Assembly (NCBI RefSeq): GCF_003851685.1
Contig: NZ_CP027727.1
Span: 5,456,001 to 5,520,000, forward strand
Reading direction: 5' to 3'
Length of the DNA: 64,000 nt
Origin: Pseudomonas sp. R5-89-07
GTDB lineage: Bacteria; Pseudomonadota; Gammaproteobacteria; Pseudomonadales; Pseudomonadaceae
Of this stretch, positions 17,001 to 25,876 are shown one piece after another. Below the pieces are notes generated by a model. The model was not told where the DNA came from. It searched no databases and saw only the letters and a list, made by a program, of their open reading frames with translations. A program made the translations under genes and the position numbers. Position 1 is the stretch's first letter. Each line of letters opens with the position of its first letter.

Positions 17001-17025
17001 TGGACAGGCGATTGATCTGGCTCAT
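14008..17025 (-). CDS. soxA: Sarcosine oxidase alpha subunit
   Basis: The 1005-residue large subunit of sarcosine oxidase. An N-terminal 2Fe-2S-like fold without the cysteines (about 15-100: [19 protein letters not shown]) leads into a dinucleotide-binding disulfide-oxidoreductase module ([20 protein letters not shown] near 175). The C-terminal GcvT-like folate-binding module (about 600-1005: [31 protein letters not shown]) transfers the one-carbon unit to THF. It starts on an ATGA overlapping the soxD stop. Length and domain order match the family. A 956-codon open frame on the opposite strand is a codon-bias shadow. Confidence 0.97.
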   Translation of the reverse strand: [1005 protein letters not shown]

Positions 17026-17324
17026 ACCTTCTCTCCAGAGGCCTTGGCGGTGAACTGAGGCTTCTCACCGATCTTGTAGGTTTCAAGAATTTCGTAGGTA
17101 ACAGTGTCGCGGGTAGCGTTGAAGTACTGGCGACAACCGGCGGCATGAATCCACAGTTCGTGGTGCAGGCCACGGGGGTTGTCGCGAAAGAACATGTAGT
17201 CGCCCCACTGCGCATCGGTGCAGGCATTCGGGTCCAGCGGGCGCGGGATGTGCGCTTGGCCGGACGCGTGGAATTCCTCTTCGGAGCGCAGTTCGCCACA
17301 GTGAGGACAGAAGATATGCAACAT
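17022..17324 (-). CDS. soxD: Sarcosine oxidase delta subunit
   Basis: A 100-residue zinc-binding subunit of heterotetrameric sarcosine oxidase. The N-terminal CPHC (C6, C9) and the later HAAGC (about residues 56-60) supply the zinc ligands typical of SoxD. The middle holds the family stretch WGDYMFFRDNPRGLHHELW. It lies 15 bases after soxB and overlaps soxA by four bases, so the soxB-soxD-soxA segment is tightly coupled. Confidence 0.95.
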   Translation of the reverse strand: MLHIFCPHCGELRSEEEFHASGQAHIPRPLDPNACTDAQWGDYMFFRDNPRGLHHELWIHAAGCRQYFNATRDTVTYEILETYKIGEKPQFTAKASGEKV

Positions 17325-17339
17325 AGGGAATTTCTCCTG

Positions 17340-18590
17340 TTAGTGGGCGACGGCCGCAGCGCCGTGTTCGTCGATCAGCGCACCGTTGTGGAAACGGTCG
17401 ATGGAAAAAGGCGCGGCCAGCGGGTGCATTTCACCCTTGGCCAGGCTCGCGGCAAACACGTTGCCTGAGCCCGGCGTGGCCTTGAAGCCACCGGTGCCCC
17501 AACCGCAGTTGAAGAACATGTTCGGCACCGGAGTCTTGGAGATGATCGGGCAGGCGTCGGGGGTGGTGTCGACGATGCCGCCCCACTGGCGGTTCATGCG
17601 CACGCGGGACAACACCGGGAACATCTCGACGATGGCCTGGATGGTGTGCTCGATCACCGGGTACGAGCCACGCTGGCCGTAGCCGTTGTAGCCGTCGATA
17701 CCGGCGCCGATCACCAGGTCGCCCTTGTCGGACTGGCTGATATAGCCGTGCACAGCGTTGGACATGATCACGCTGTCGATAATCGGCTTGATCGGCTCCG
17801 ACACCAAGGCTTGCAGCGGGTGGGATTCGATCGGCAGGCGAAAGCCCGCCAGCGAGGCCATGTGCCCGGAGTTACCGGCCGTCACCACACCAACGCGCTT
17901 GGCGCCGATAAAGCCCTTGTTGGTTTCCACGCCGATGCACACGCCGTTTTCCTTGCGAAAGCCGATCACTTCGGTCTGCTGGATCAGGTCCACGCCGAGT
18001 GCATCAGCGGCACGGGCAAAGCCCCAGGCCACGGCATCGTGACGGGCCACGCCGCCGCGACGTTGCACGGTGGCGCCGAGTACCGGATAGCGCGTGTTCT
18101 TGGAGCAATCGAGGTACGGAATTTCGTCGGCCACCTGCTTGGCGTTGAGCAGCTCGCCGTCTACGCCGTTGAGGCGATTGGCGCTGACGCGGCGCTCGGA
18201 ATCGCGGATGTCCTGCAGGGTGTGGCACAGGTTGTATACGCCGCGCTGGGAGAACATCACGTTGTAGTTCAGGTCCTGGGACAGGCCTTCCCAGAGTTTC
18301 ATCGCGTGTTCGTACAGGTGCGCCGACTCGTCCCACAGGTAGTTGGAACGCACGATGGTGGTGTTGCGCGCCGTGTTACCGCCGCCCAGCCAGCCTTTCT
18401 CGACCACGGCCACGTTGGTGATGCCGTGCTCCTTGGCCAGGTAGTAGGCGGTGGCCAGACCATGCCCGCCGCCGCCGACGATCACCACGTCGTAGACCTT
18501 TTTCGGGGTCGGGGTGCGCCACATCTTCTGCCAGTTTTCGTGATGGCTGAGGGAGTGCTTGAAGAGGCCGAAGCCTGAGTAGCGTTGCAT
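17340..18590 (-). CDS. soxB: Sarcosine oxidase beta subunit
   Basis: The 416-residue flavoprotein subunit, the site of sarcosine oxidation, carrying FAD and covalent FMN. The N-terminal Rossmann motif [18 protein letters not shown] lies at about residues 33-50. The C-terminal end has the FAD-contacting [17 protein letters not shown] chose the ATG at 18590 ([10 protein letters not shown]) because GGAG lies eight bases upstream; another ATG two codons earlier is possible. The frame stays open to 18752, but that part overlaps glyA and is not coding. It follows glyA after 22 bases. Confidence 0.96.
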   Translation of the reverse strand: MQRYSGFGLFKHSLSHHENWQKMWRTPTPKKVYDVVIVGGGGHGLATAYYLAKEHGITNVAVVEKGWLGGGNTARNTTIVRSNYLWDESAHLYEHAMKLWEGLSQDLNYNVMFSQRGVYNLCHTLQDIRDSERRVSANRLNGVDGELLNAKQVADEIPYLDCSKNTRYPVLGATVQRRGGVARHDAVAWGFARAADALGVDLIQQTEVIGFRKENGVCIGVETNKGFIGAKRVGVVTAGNSGHMASLAGFRLPIESHPLQALVSEPIKPIIDSVIMSNAVHGYISQSDKGDLVIGAGIDGYNGYGQRGSYPVIEHTIQAIVEMFPVLSRVRMNRQWGGIVDTTPDACPIISKTPVPNMFFNCGWGTGGFKATPGSGNVFAASLAKGEMHPLAAPFSIDRFHNGALIDEHGAAAVAH

Positions 18591-18612
18591 AGTCATTACT
18601 CCAAAACCGCGC

Positions 18613-19866
<1,254 letters not shown>

Positions 19867-20006
19867 CGCGTCTCTCCCAGCCTTTCGTATTGTTGAGGCC
19901 CGTGCAGGGCCCTTTGATGCGATGGTAGGGCTGGCGCGGGCAGGTCAAATGCCTGCGGACGCCACGCAAAGGTGCGTTTACGACATTGGATGAGCGACAC
20001 GAAACA
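19867..20006 (-). promoter_or_regulatory. Promoter region of the glyA-sox operon
   Basis: The 140 bases upstream of glyA contain ACGAC and GCGAC elements 14 bases apart (19980-19999). Related pentamers occur upstream of gbcAB, cbcX and betI. They are candidate half-sites for GbdR, the known activator of this regulon in P. aeruginosa; the assignment is inference. No clear sigma-70 boxes were found. Confidence 0.35.
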
Positions 20007-20097
20007 AATGTGGGAGGGGGCTTGCCCCCGATAGCGGAGTGCCAGCCACTGATAGACAAACTGATAGATCACAATCGGGGGCAAGCCCCCTCCCACA
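20007..20097. repeat. REP pair, tail type
   Basis: Inverted REP arms with GTGGGAGG ends outward and about 45 bases between, lying between the traX-like gene and the glyA promoter. Confidence 0.95.
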
Positions 20098-20101
20098 AGG
20101 G

Positions 20102-20830
20102 TTAGGCGATGATCTGACGGATGAGTAGCAGCAGGAGGAAGTGCAAGGGATAGAGGCCATAGGCCCAGCGGCGCATCGCGGGTGGTGAGGCGCTTGTGGC
20201 ATGTCGTAACAAGACCAATCCGGCCAATGGCGCAATCAGGCAGGCCACCAGCCCCGTCAGCGCAATGATCGAGCCGCTGCTGAGCAAAACCTGCCATTGG
20301 TTGGCAGCCACGCAGACCAAACCCGGCAACACGCTGAAATACCAGGGTCGGCTGAATACCAGCAGCATCGCCATCGGCAGCAATACACCGAAAAAACCGA
20401 ACATCAGGTGCGTGGAAAATACAGCGCCTATCGTGACGGCGATCAGCGCCAATCCTCGATCAACCCACGCCTTTTGCTGCCATCCTCGCGCAACCAGCAA
20501 ACCTAGCGCTAATGTCGGCAGCACGTTCAACGTATCGGCATCGTCGATGAACATCCGGTAAGGCACTTCGCTGATCACGCTGAACAGCAGCAACCAGCCC
20601 AGGTAACGCCACTGCCCGGTCACACCCACGTTTCGGACCCGGTGCAGATTGGCCGCAATCGCCAGGCAAAACCACGGAAATGCCAGGCGCCCCGGCACAT
20701 ACAGCCCATCCAGGCTCAAGCCCACATAGCGCAAGTGGTCCAGCACCATGCTCAACAGCGCCAGCCACTTGAGTAGGTCCAAAGCGCCATCTCGGATACG
20801 TCCGACAGGCGTGGTGTACGTAGCGTGCAT
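20102..20830 (-). CDS. TraX family membrane protein
   Basis: A 242-residue polytopic membrane protein of the TraX family (PF05857), named after the F-pilin acetylase but common on chromosomes with unknown function. The N-terminal ALDLLKWLALLSMVLDHLRY is the family signature, with His in the first helix. About seven further hydrophobic helices follow, ending in a short Leu-rich tail (PLHFLLLLLIRQIIA). I chose ATG 20830 (GGGGA upstream) over a start at 20851. No conjugation genes are nearby, so pilin acetylation is unlikely. Confidence 0.85.
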   Translation of the reverse strand: MHATYTTPVGRIRDGALDLLKWLALLSMVLDHLRYVGLSLDGLYVPGRLAFPWFCLAIAANLHRVRNVGVTGQWRYLGWLLLFSVISEVPYRMFIDDADTLNVLPTLALGLLVARGWQQKAWVDRGLALIAVTIGAVFSTHLMFGFFGVLLPMAMLLVFSRPWYFSVLPGLVCVAANQWQVLLSSGSIIALTGLVACLIAPLAGLVLLRHATSASPPAMRRWAYGLYPLHFLLLLLIRQIIA

Positions 20831-20920
20831 AATTCCCCAACGACTTTGCATTTACAGTGCGTGCGCCCCCCTCCCAATCTTGGTTAAAGTGCGCACCAAC
20901 ATCGACCACAGGAATGGGCC

Positions 20921-21961
20921 ATGACTGACAAGAGCCAACAATTCGCCAGCGACAACTATTCCGGCATCTGCCCGGAAGCCTGGGCCGCCATGGAACAAGC
21001 CAACCAGGGCCATCAACGCGCCTACGGCGATGACGAATGGACCCACCGCGCCGCCGACGGTTTCCGCAACCTGTTCGAAACCGATTGCGAAGTGTTCTTC
21101 GCCTTCAACGGTACCGCGGCCAACTCCCTGGCGCTGTCCTCGCTGTGCCAGAGCTACCATAGCGTGATTTGCTCGGAAACCGCCCACGTCGAGACCGACG
21201 AATGCGGCGCGCCGGAGTTTTTCTCCAACGGCTCCAAGCTGCTCACCGCGCGCACCGAAAACGGCAAGCTGACCCCGGAATCGATCCGCGAAATCGCGCT
21301 CAAGCGCCAGGATATCCACTACCCGAAACCGCGCGTGGTCACCCTCACCCAGGCCACCGAGGTCGGTAGCGTCTACACCCCGGAAGAAATCCGCGCCATC
21401 AGCGCCACCTGCAAGGAGCTGGGCCTGAACCTGCACATGGACGGCGCACGCTTCTCCAACGCCTGCGCGTTCCTCGGCTGCTCGCCAGCCGACCTGACCT
21501 GGAAAGCCGGTGTGGACGTGCTGTGCTTTGGCGGCACCAAGAACGGCATGGCCGTGGGTGAAGCCATCTTGTTCTTCAACCACAAGCTCGCCGAAGACTT
21601 CGACTACCGCTGCAAACAGGCCGGCCAGCTGGCGTCCAAGATGCGCTTTTTGTCCGCCCCGTGGGTGGGCCTGCTGGAAAACGACGCCTGGCTCAAGCAT
21701 GCCCGCCATGCCAACCGCTGCGCGCAATTGCTCAGCAGCCTGGTGGCGGACATTCCCGGCGTGGAATTGATGTTCCCAGTGCAGGCCAATGGCGTGTTCC
21801 TGCAACTGTCGGAACCCGCTATCGCAGCACTGACGGCCAAGGGCTGGCGCTTCTACACCTTCATCGGCAAAGGCGGCGCACGCTTCATGTGTGCGTGGGA
21901 TACCGAAGAAGAACGTGTAAGGGAATTGGCGGCGGATATCAGGGAAGTGATGAACGCCTAA
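20921..21961 (+). CDS. ltaE: Low-specificity L-threonine aldolase
   Basis: A 346-residue PLP enzyme cleaving L-threonine and allo-threonine to glycine and acetaldehyde. The PLP lysine lies in LCFGGTKNGMAVGEA (about residue 207). Other family blocks are YGDDEWT near the start and LNLHMDGARFSNA with the Asp that contacts PLP. It lies within the glycine/serine island, divergent from the traX-like gene, matching the arrangement in other pseudomonads. A hairpin follows the stop. Confidence 0.95.
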   Translation: MTDKSQQFASDNYSGICPEAWAAMEQANQGHQRAYGDDEWTHRAADGFRNLFETDCEVFFAFNGTAANSLALSSLCQSYHSVICSETAHVETDECGAPEFFSNGSKLLTARTENGKLTPESIREIALKRQDIHYPKPRVVTLTQATEVGSVYTPEEIRAISATCKELGLNLHMDGARFSNACAFLGCSPADLTWKAGVDVLCFGGTKNGMAVGEAILFFNHKLAEDFDYRCKQAGQLASKMRFLSAPWVGLLENDAWLKHARHANRCAQLLSSLVADIPGVELMFPVQANGVFLQLSEPAIAALTAKGWRFYTFIGKGGARFMCAWDTEEERVRELAADIREVMNA

Positions 21962-21972
21962 AGTAGGAATCA

Positions 21973-21990
21973 GGCCAGCCGATGCTGGCC
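21973..21990 (+). terminator. Possible terminator of ltaE
   Basis: A perfect GGCCAGC-CGAT-GCTGGCC hairpin 11 bases after the ltaE stop. It lacks an immediate T run, so it may be a transcript-end stabiliser rather than a full intrinsic terminator. Confidence 0.5.
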
Positions 21991-22154
21991 GATTGCCGAG
22001 TCTGTATTTTGATATTTCTGACAGCAGCGCACTGCGATTTCATTGTCTAGCCTCTTGGGACCCGGAAGGAAAACGCAGCGATGCCTGCCCCCTTTCGGGT
22101 TCATGACCAGCCGAATGTTCGACTGGAAATACCTAACCAATGGAGAGCTTAATC

Positions 22155-22355
22155 ATGGAATATCAAAACAATGTCAGCACGCTGCAGGGCGATGACACCG
22201 TCACCACCACCGTCATCGACTGGGATGAGTTCAGGAAACACGCCAAAGTCGGCGACACCATCCGCGAGCCATCCAGGACGTTGAGGATCTATGACAAAGT
22301 CTACGAACTGACAGCTTCAGGCCAACACTTCGTCGTACACATCTACGCCCAGTAA
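22155..22355 (+). CDS. Small hypothetical protein
   Basis: A 66-residue protein starting at the ATG preceded by GGAGAG (nine-base spacing). The sequence is polar and acidic in the first half (TVTTTVIDWDEFRKHAKVGDTI) and beta-like at the end (VYELTASGQHFVVHIYAQ), with no signal peptide or helix long enough for a membrane. Two tyrosine-rich strands suggest a small beta fold. I recognise no family. It has about 190 bases of leader DNA and is followed by the short palindromic repeat. Confidence 0.6.
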   Translation: MEYQNNVSTLQGDDTVTTTVIDWDEFRKHAKVGDTIREPSRTLRIYDKVYELTASGQHFVVHIYAQ

Positions 22356-22363
22356 CCCACGCT

Positions 22364-22393
22364 GATCATTCCCACGCTCCGCGTGGGAATGTC
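22364..22393. repeat. Short palindromic repeat, second copy
   Basis: The hairpin TTCCCACGCTCCGCGTGGGAA matches the element at 9689-9716, including the GATCA lead. It lies between the convergent small gene and gbcB and could serve as a terminator. Confidence 0.85.
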
Positions 22394-22425
22394 TCCCCCT
22401 GGACGCTCCGTCACCCGCGCTCGGG

Positions 22426-23526
22426 TCAGAATTCGATGCGCACGTCGCCCTTGGGCACGCTGCAGCACGACAGGATGTAACCCTCGGCTTCGTCCTCTTC
22501 GGTAATCCCGCCGTTGTGTTCCATCTCGACTTCCCCGCCGAGCTTCATCACTTTGCATGTGCCGCAAATGCCCATACCGCATGCCTTGGGGATCAGCAGC
22601 CCCAGCTTGGCCGCTGCCGCATGCACGGTTTCGCCCGGCGCCACGCGGATGCTCTTGCCAGACGCAATGAACTCCACCTGATGCAGGTCCGCCAGGTCGA
22701 CTTCAGGGGCGTCGGCGGCTTGTTCGGCCTGTTCCACCGCATCGGCTCGTGCTTCCGGTGGGGTCGCGCCGAAGGATTCTTCGTGATAACGCGCCATATC
22801 GAAGCCGGCGGCTTCCAGCAGGCGCTTGACCGCGCTCATGTACGGCGTGGGACCGCAGCAGAACACTTCGCGCTCGAGGAAGTCCGGCACCATCAGTTCC
22901 AGCATCTTGTGGTTCAGGTAGCCGCGATACCCGGCCCAGGGTTCGCCCAGGCCATGTTTTTCACAGATCAGGTGCAGGCTGAAGTTGTCGATCCGCGACG
23001 CCATGTGCTCCAGCTCGCGGTGGTAGATGATGTCCTTGGGCGAACGGGCGCTGTGAACGAACGTCATGTCGACATTGGCGTTGGTGTCGTAGAACCAGCG
23101 CGCCATGGACATCACCGGCGTGATCCCCACGCCACCGCTCAGGTACAGCACTTTGGGGCTTGGGAAATCGATGGCGTTGAACAGCCCCACCGGCCCGTGC
23201 ACCGCCAACTCCTGGCCTTCATGCAGCGTGTCATGCAGCCAGTTGGAAACACGCCCGCCCGGCACGCGTTTGATGGTCACCGAGAAGCTATACGGCACCG
23301 ACGGCGAACTGGAGATGGTGTATGAGCGCATGATCGGCTGGCCTTCGATCTCCAACTCCAGGGTGACGAACTGCCCGGGTTTGAAGAAGAACAGGATCGG
23401 TTGGTCGGCCATGAAGCAGAAGGTGCGCACGTCCCAGGTTTCCTGGATGACTTTGACGCAACGGACGATGTGCCGGCCGTTGGCCCAGGTCTGGGTGGTT
23501 ACCGGGTTCAGGAAGCTGTTGGACAT
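22426..23526 (-). CDS. gbcB: Glycine betaine demethylase reductase component
   Basis: A 366-residue flavin/iron-sulfur reductase that passes electrons from NAD(P)H to the Rieske oxygenase GbcA. The FAD-binding barrel (about 15-115) contains MRSYTISSSP. The NAD domain has LSGGVGITPVMSM and CCGPTPYM. The C-terminal plant-type 2Fe-2S ferredoxin has CGMGICGTC and a later CC. I chose ATG 23526 with GGAG six bases upstream; the frame opens four codons earlier. It is divergent from gbcA across a 283-base control region. Confidence 0.96.
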   Translation of the reverse strand: MSNSFLNPVTTQTWANGRHIVRCVKVIQETWDVRTFCFMADQPILFFFKPGQFVTLELEIEGQPIMRSYTISSSPSVPYSFSVTIKRVPGGRVSNWLHDTLHEGQELAVHGPVGLFNAIDFPSPKVLYLSGGVGITPVMSMARWFYDTNANVDMTFVHSARSPKDIIYHRELEHMASRIDNFSLHLICEKHGLGEPWAGYRGYLNHKMLELMVPDFLEREVFCCGPTPYMSAVKRLLEAAGFDMARYHEESFGATPPEARADAVEQAEQAADAPEVDLADLHQVEFIASGKSIRVAPGETVHAAAAKLGLLIPKACGMGICGTCKVMKLGGEVEMEHNGGITEEDEAEGYILSCCSVPKGDVRIEF

Positions 23527-23809
23527 ACTGTTCTCCACCGCCGAGGCTCGGCCTTATGGTGGCGATTCTGCGTAACGCGAGAATCCGCCATTTACCTATC
23601 TGCGACATTCACATACTTACCGCGACCAGCCCCCAATGACAGGGGGTTGCGCGTCGGGATCAGATTGGGCCATGTCGCCCATGGATAAGGTTCGACCCAA
23701 CGCCGGGCCCACACTCGCTCCCAACGAAGACACTTTCTTTACGCCTTGCACAGCACCAACCGTAGCCACTATTCGCCGGCCACACAGAATGGCCCTGAGG
23801 ACATACACG
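23527..23809. promoter_or_regulatory. Divergent gbcB/gbcA control region
   Basis: This 283-base intergenic segment drives both genes. It holds two GCGAC elements on the top strand, 20 bases apart (23602-23606 and 23622-23626), each followed by a C-rich run. The layout resembles the 21-base direct repeat upstream of cbcX, so I propose it as the GbdR site (inference). An inverted repeat GGCGATTCT/AGAATCCGCC-like (about 23562-23590) is also visible. Confidence 0.5.
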
Positions 23810-25105
23810 ATGGACGTCACCGCAACCTTGAGCTTGGGCGATCCGCTGGAACCCGCACGCAAGGCCACCGCGCAGATGCTGCAAGAGCGCGAGCGCACCT
23901 TTTCGCTGCCGCAGCCGTTTTACTCTGATGAGCGGCTGTTCGATATCGACATGCAGGAAATCTTCCAGAAAGAGTGGTTGATCGCCGGCATGACCTGCGA
24001 AATCCCCACCAAGGGCAACTACCTGACCCTGCAAGTGGGCAAGAACCCGATCATCGTGATCCGTGGCGCCGACGGCGTGGTGCATGCGTTTCACAACGTG
24101 TGCCGCCACCGTGGCTCGCGCTTGTGCACCAGCGACAAGGGCAAGGTCGCCAAGCTGGTTTGCCACTACCATCAATGGACCTACGAGCTGGACGGTCGCC
24201 TGCTGTTCGCCGGCACCGAGATGGGCGCCGACTTCGACATGAAGCAGTACGGCCTCAAGCCAGTGAACGTGAAAACCGCCGGTGGCTACATCTTCATCAG
24301 CCTGGCCGAAAACCCACCGGCCATCGATGACTTCCTGTCGACCCTGAACCATTACATGGAACCCTACGACATGGAGAACACCAAGGTGGCGATTCAAACC
24401 ACCTTGTTTGAAAAAGCCAACTGGAAGCTGGTGCTGGAAAACAACCGCGAGTGCTACCACTGCAATGCGTCGCACCCGGAACTGCTCAAAACCCTGCTGG
24501 AATGGGACGACGTCACCGACCCGCGCGCCGACCAGGCGTTCAAGGACCACGTCGCCGCGTCCGCCGCCGCCTGGGACGCCGAGAAGATCCCTTACGCGCA
24601 CGCCAGCTTCGGCCTGCGTAACCGTATCGTGCGCATGCCGTTACTCAAGGGCACCGTGTCGATGACCCTGGATGGCAAACAGGGTTGCGCCAAGCTTATG
24701 GGCCGCATCAAGAACCCCGACCTCGGCTCGATGCGCATCCTGCACCTGCCGCACTCGTGGAACCACTGCATGGGCGACCACATCATCGTGTTCACCGTGT
24801 GGCCGATCAGCGCCCAGGAAACCATGGTCACCACCAAGTGGATCGTGCACAAGGACGCCGTGGAAGGCGTGGACTACGACGTCGACCGCATGCGCCAGGT
24901 GTGGGATGCCACTAACGACCAGGACCGTCGCCTGGCCGAAGAAAACCAGCGCGGCATCAACTCCACCGCTTACCAGCCAGGCCCGTACTCCAAGACCTAT
25001 GAGTTCGGTGTGGTGAACTTTGTGGACTGGTACAGCGAGCGCATGCTGAACAACCTCGGCGCGGCGCCAGCGCCCTATCTCAAGGGCGTGGCTGCACACG
25101 AATAA
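23810..25105 (+). CDS. gbcA: Glycine betaine demethylase, Rieske oxygenase component
   Basis: The 431-residue Rieske non-haem iron monooxygenase subunit that converts glycine betaine to dimethylglycine and formaldehyde. The Rieske 2Fe-2S ligands are C98, H100, C118 and H121 (CRHRGSRLC and CHYHQW). The mononuclear iron site is in NNRECYHCNASH (about residues 211-222) plus a C-terminal Asp. I chose ATG 23810 (TGAGG nine bases upstream, start MDVTATLSLG); the longer open frame from 23636 crosses the promoter region. Its reductase GbcB is divergent. Confidence 0.97.
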   Translation: MDVTATLSLGDPLEPARKATAQMLQERERTFSLPQPFYSDERLFDIDMQEIFQKEWLIAGMTCEIPTKGNYLTLQVGKNPIIVIRGADGVVHAFHNVCRHRGSRLCTSDKGKVAKLVCHYHQWTYELDGRLLFAGTEMGADFDMKQYGLKPVNVKTAGGYIFISLAENPPAIDDFLSTLNHYMEPYDMENTKVAIQTTLFEKANWKLVLENNRECYHCNASHPELLKTLLEWDDVTDPRADQAFKDHVAASAAAWDAEKIPYAHASFGLRNRIVRMPLLKGTVSMTLDGKQGCAKLMGRIKNPDLGSMRILHLPHSWNHCMGDHIIVFTVWPISAQETMVTTKWIVHKDAVEGVDYDVDRMRQVWDATNDQDRRLAEENQRGINSTAYQPGPYSKTYEFGVVNFVDWYSERMLNNLGAAPAPYLKGVAAHE

Positions 25106-25128
25106 CTGACACGCCCTGGAATCGAAAC

Positions 25129-25158
25129 AGTGGGAGCAGCCTTGCTCCCACTTTTTTG
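25129..25158 (+). terminator. Rho-independent terminator of gbcA
   Basis: The stem GTGGGAGCA / TGCTCCCAC is followed directly by TTTTTT, 24 bases after the gbcA stop. A textbook terminator. Confidence 0.95.
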
Positions 25159-25212
25159 TATCTGTACAAAAAACATCCAGCTCCCAGGTAGACCTTTACC
25201 GCCCTGCCCTTC

Positions 25213-25771
25213 AGCCATTGCCCAACAACTTATCCACAACTCCACCCACAGCAATTGTGGGCAACTGCTGTTTCCCTGTTGAAATAAATCATGAAAATCC
25301 GTGACTTATTCAAATCATAGAGTTCTGCACAACGTTGATCATTTTTTAACCTAAAGCCTGTAAGCCACGTTTATAAAGGCCTGTAGCGGAACGCGAACAC
25401 CTTATCCACAGAAGCACCAACAGACTTTGGGGGCAACTTTGCCCACGCTGTGGAAAACCACGTCAAACCTGCATATAACGGGGTGTCCAGCCTTTTTCAG
25501 GGCCGAGAAAAGGATGATTGATCAGATTTCGATCAACTCGAGGAAAGCCTTTGTTTATAAGGCTTGCAGCCGACAGCGAACATCTTATCCACAGAAGCGC
25601 CAACAGACTTTGGGGGCAAGTCCGAACCTCAGCGCGGGAAAAAACCCAGGAAAAACCGCGAGTTAGGCTGGTTGTTTTTCGTACAGAGGGCTGCAGGACC
25701 CTATATACAGGGCGTGCAGCCAACCGCGAACAGGTTATCCACAGGCGGATCAACAGCGATTGTGGGTAAAG
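25213..25771. repeat. Direct-repeat array, each copy with a DnaA box
   Basis: Three similar units of about 72 bases (25369-25441, 25553-25624, 25700-25771) and a shorter, diverged fourth (25213-25265) lie in the gap between the 3' ends of gbcA and etfB. Each unit contains a perfect DnaA box TTATCCACA, at 25230-25238, 25402-25410, 25585-25593 and 25735-25743, all on the top strand. About 15-20 bases later comes (A/C)AACAG...TTG(T/G)GGG(C/T)AA. The three full units open with an AT-rich TATAA/TATATA and a G-C(T/A)TG(C/T)AGC segment. A further box-like TGTGGAAAA (reverse orientation) is at 25449-25457. The DNA between units is AT-rich. No coding region is convincing here, and neither neighbour needs a promoter. 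It may be a DnaA-binding or titration locus. Confidence 0.85.
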
Positions 25772-25780
25772 CGCAGGTCC

Positions 25781-25871
25781 AATGTGGGAGGGGGCTTGCC
25801 CCCGATAGCGGTGGGTCAGTTACAGCGCTATCAACTGACACTCCGCCATCGGGGGCAAGCCCCCTCCCACA
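25781..25871. repeat. REP pair, tail type (copy bracketing etfB-etfA-dgcB)
   Basis: Inverted arms with a spacer reading GATAGCGGTGGGTCAG...CTCCGCCATC. The whole 91 bases nearly match the pair at 29851-29943, in the same orientation. Confidence 0.95.
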
Positions 25872-25876
25872 AGGGT

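Noticed and set aside
14188..17058. A 956-codon open frame antisense to soxA
   Set aside because: It mirrors soxA codon positions, is His/Gln/Ala/Gly-rich with no domain, and arises from high GC at third positions.
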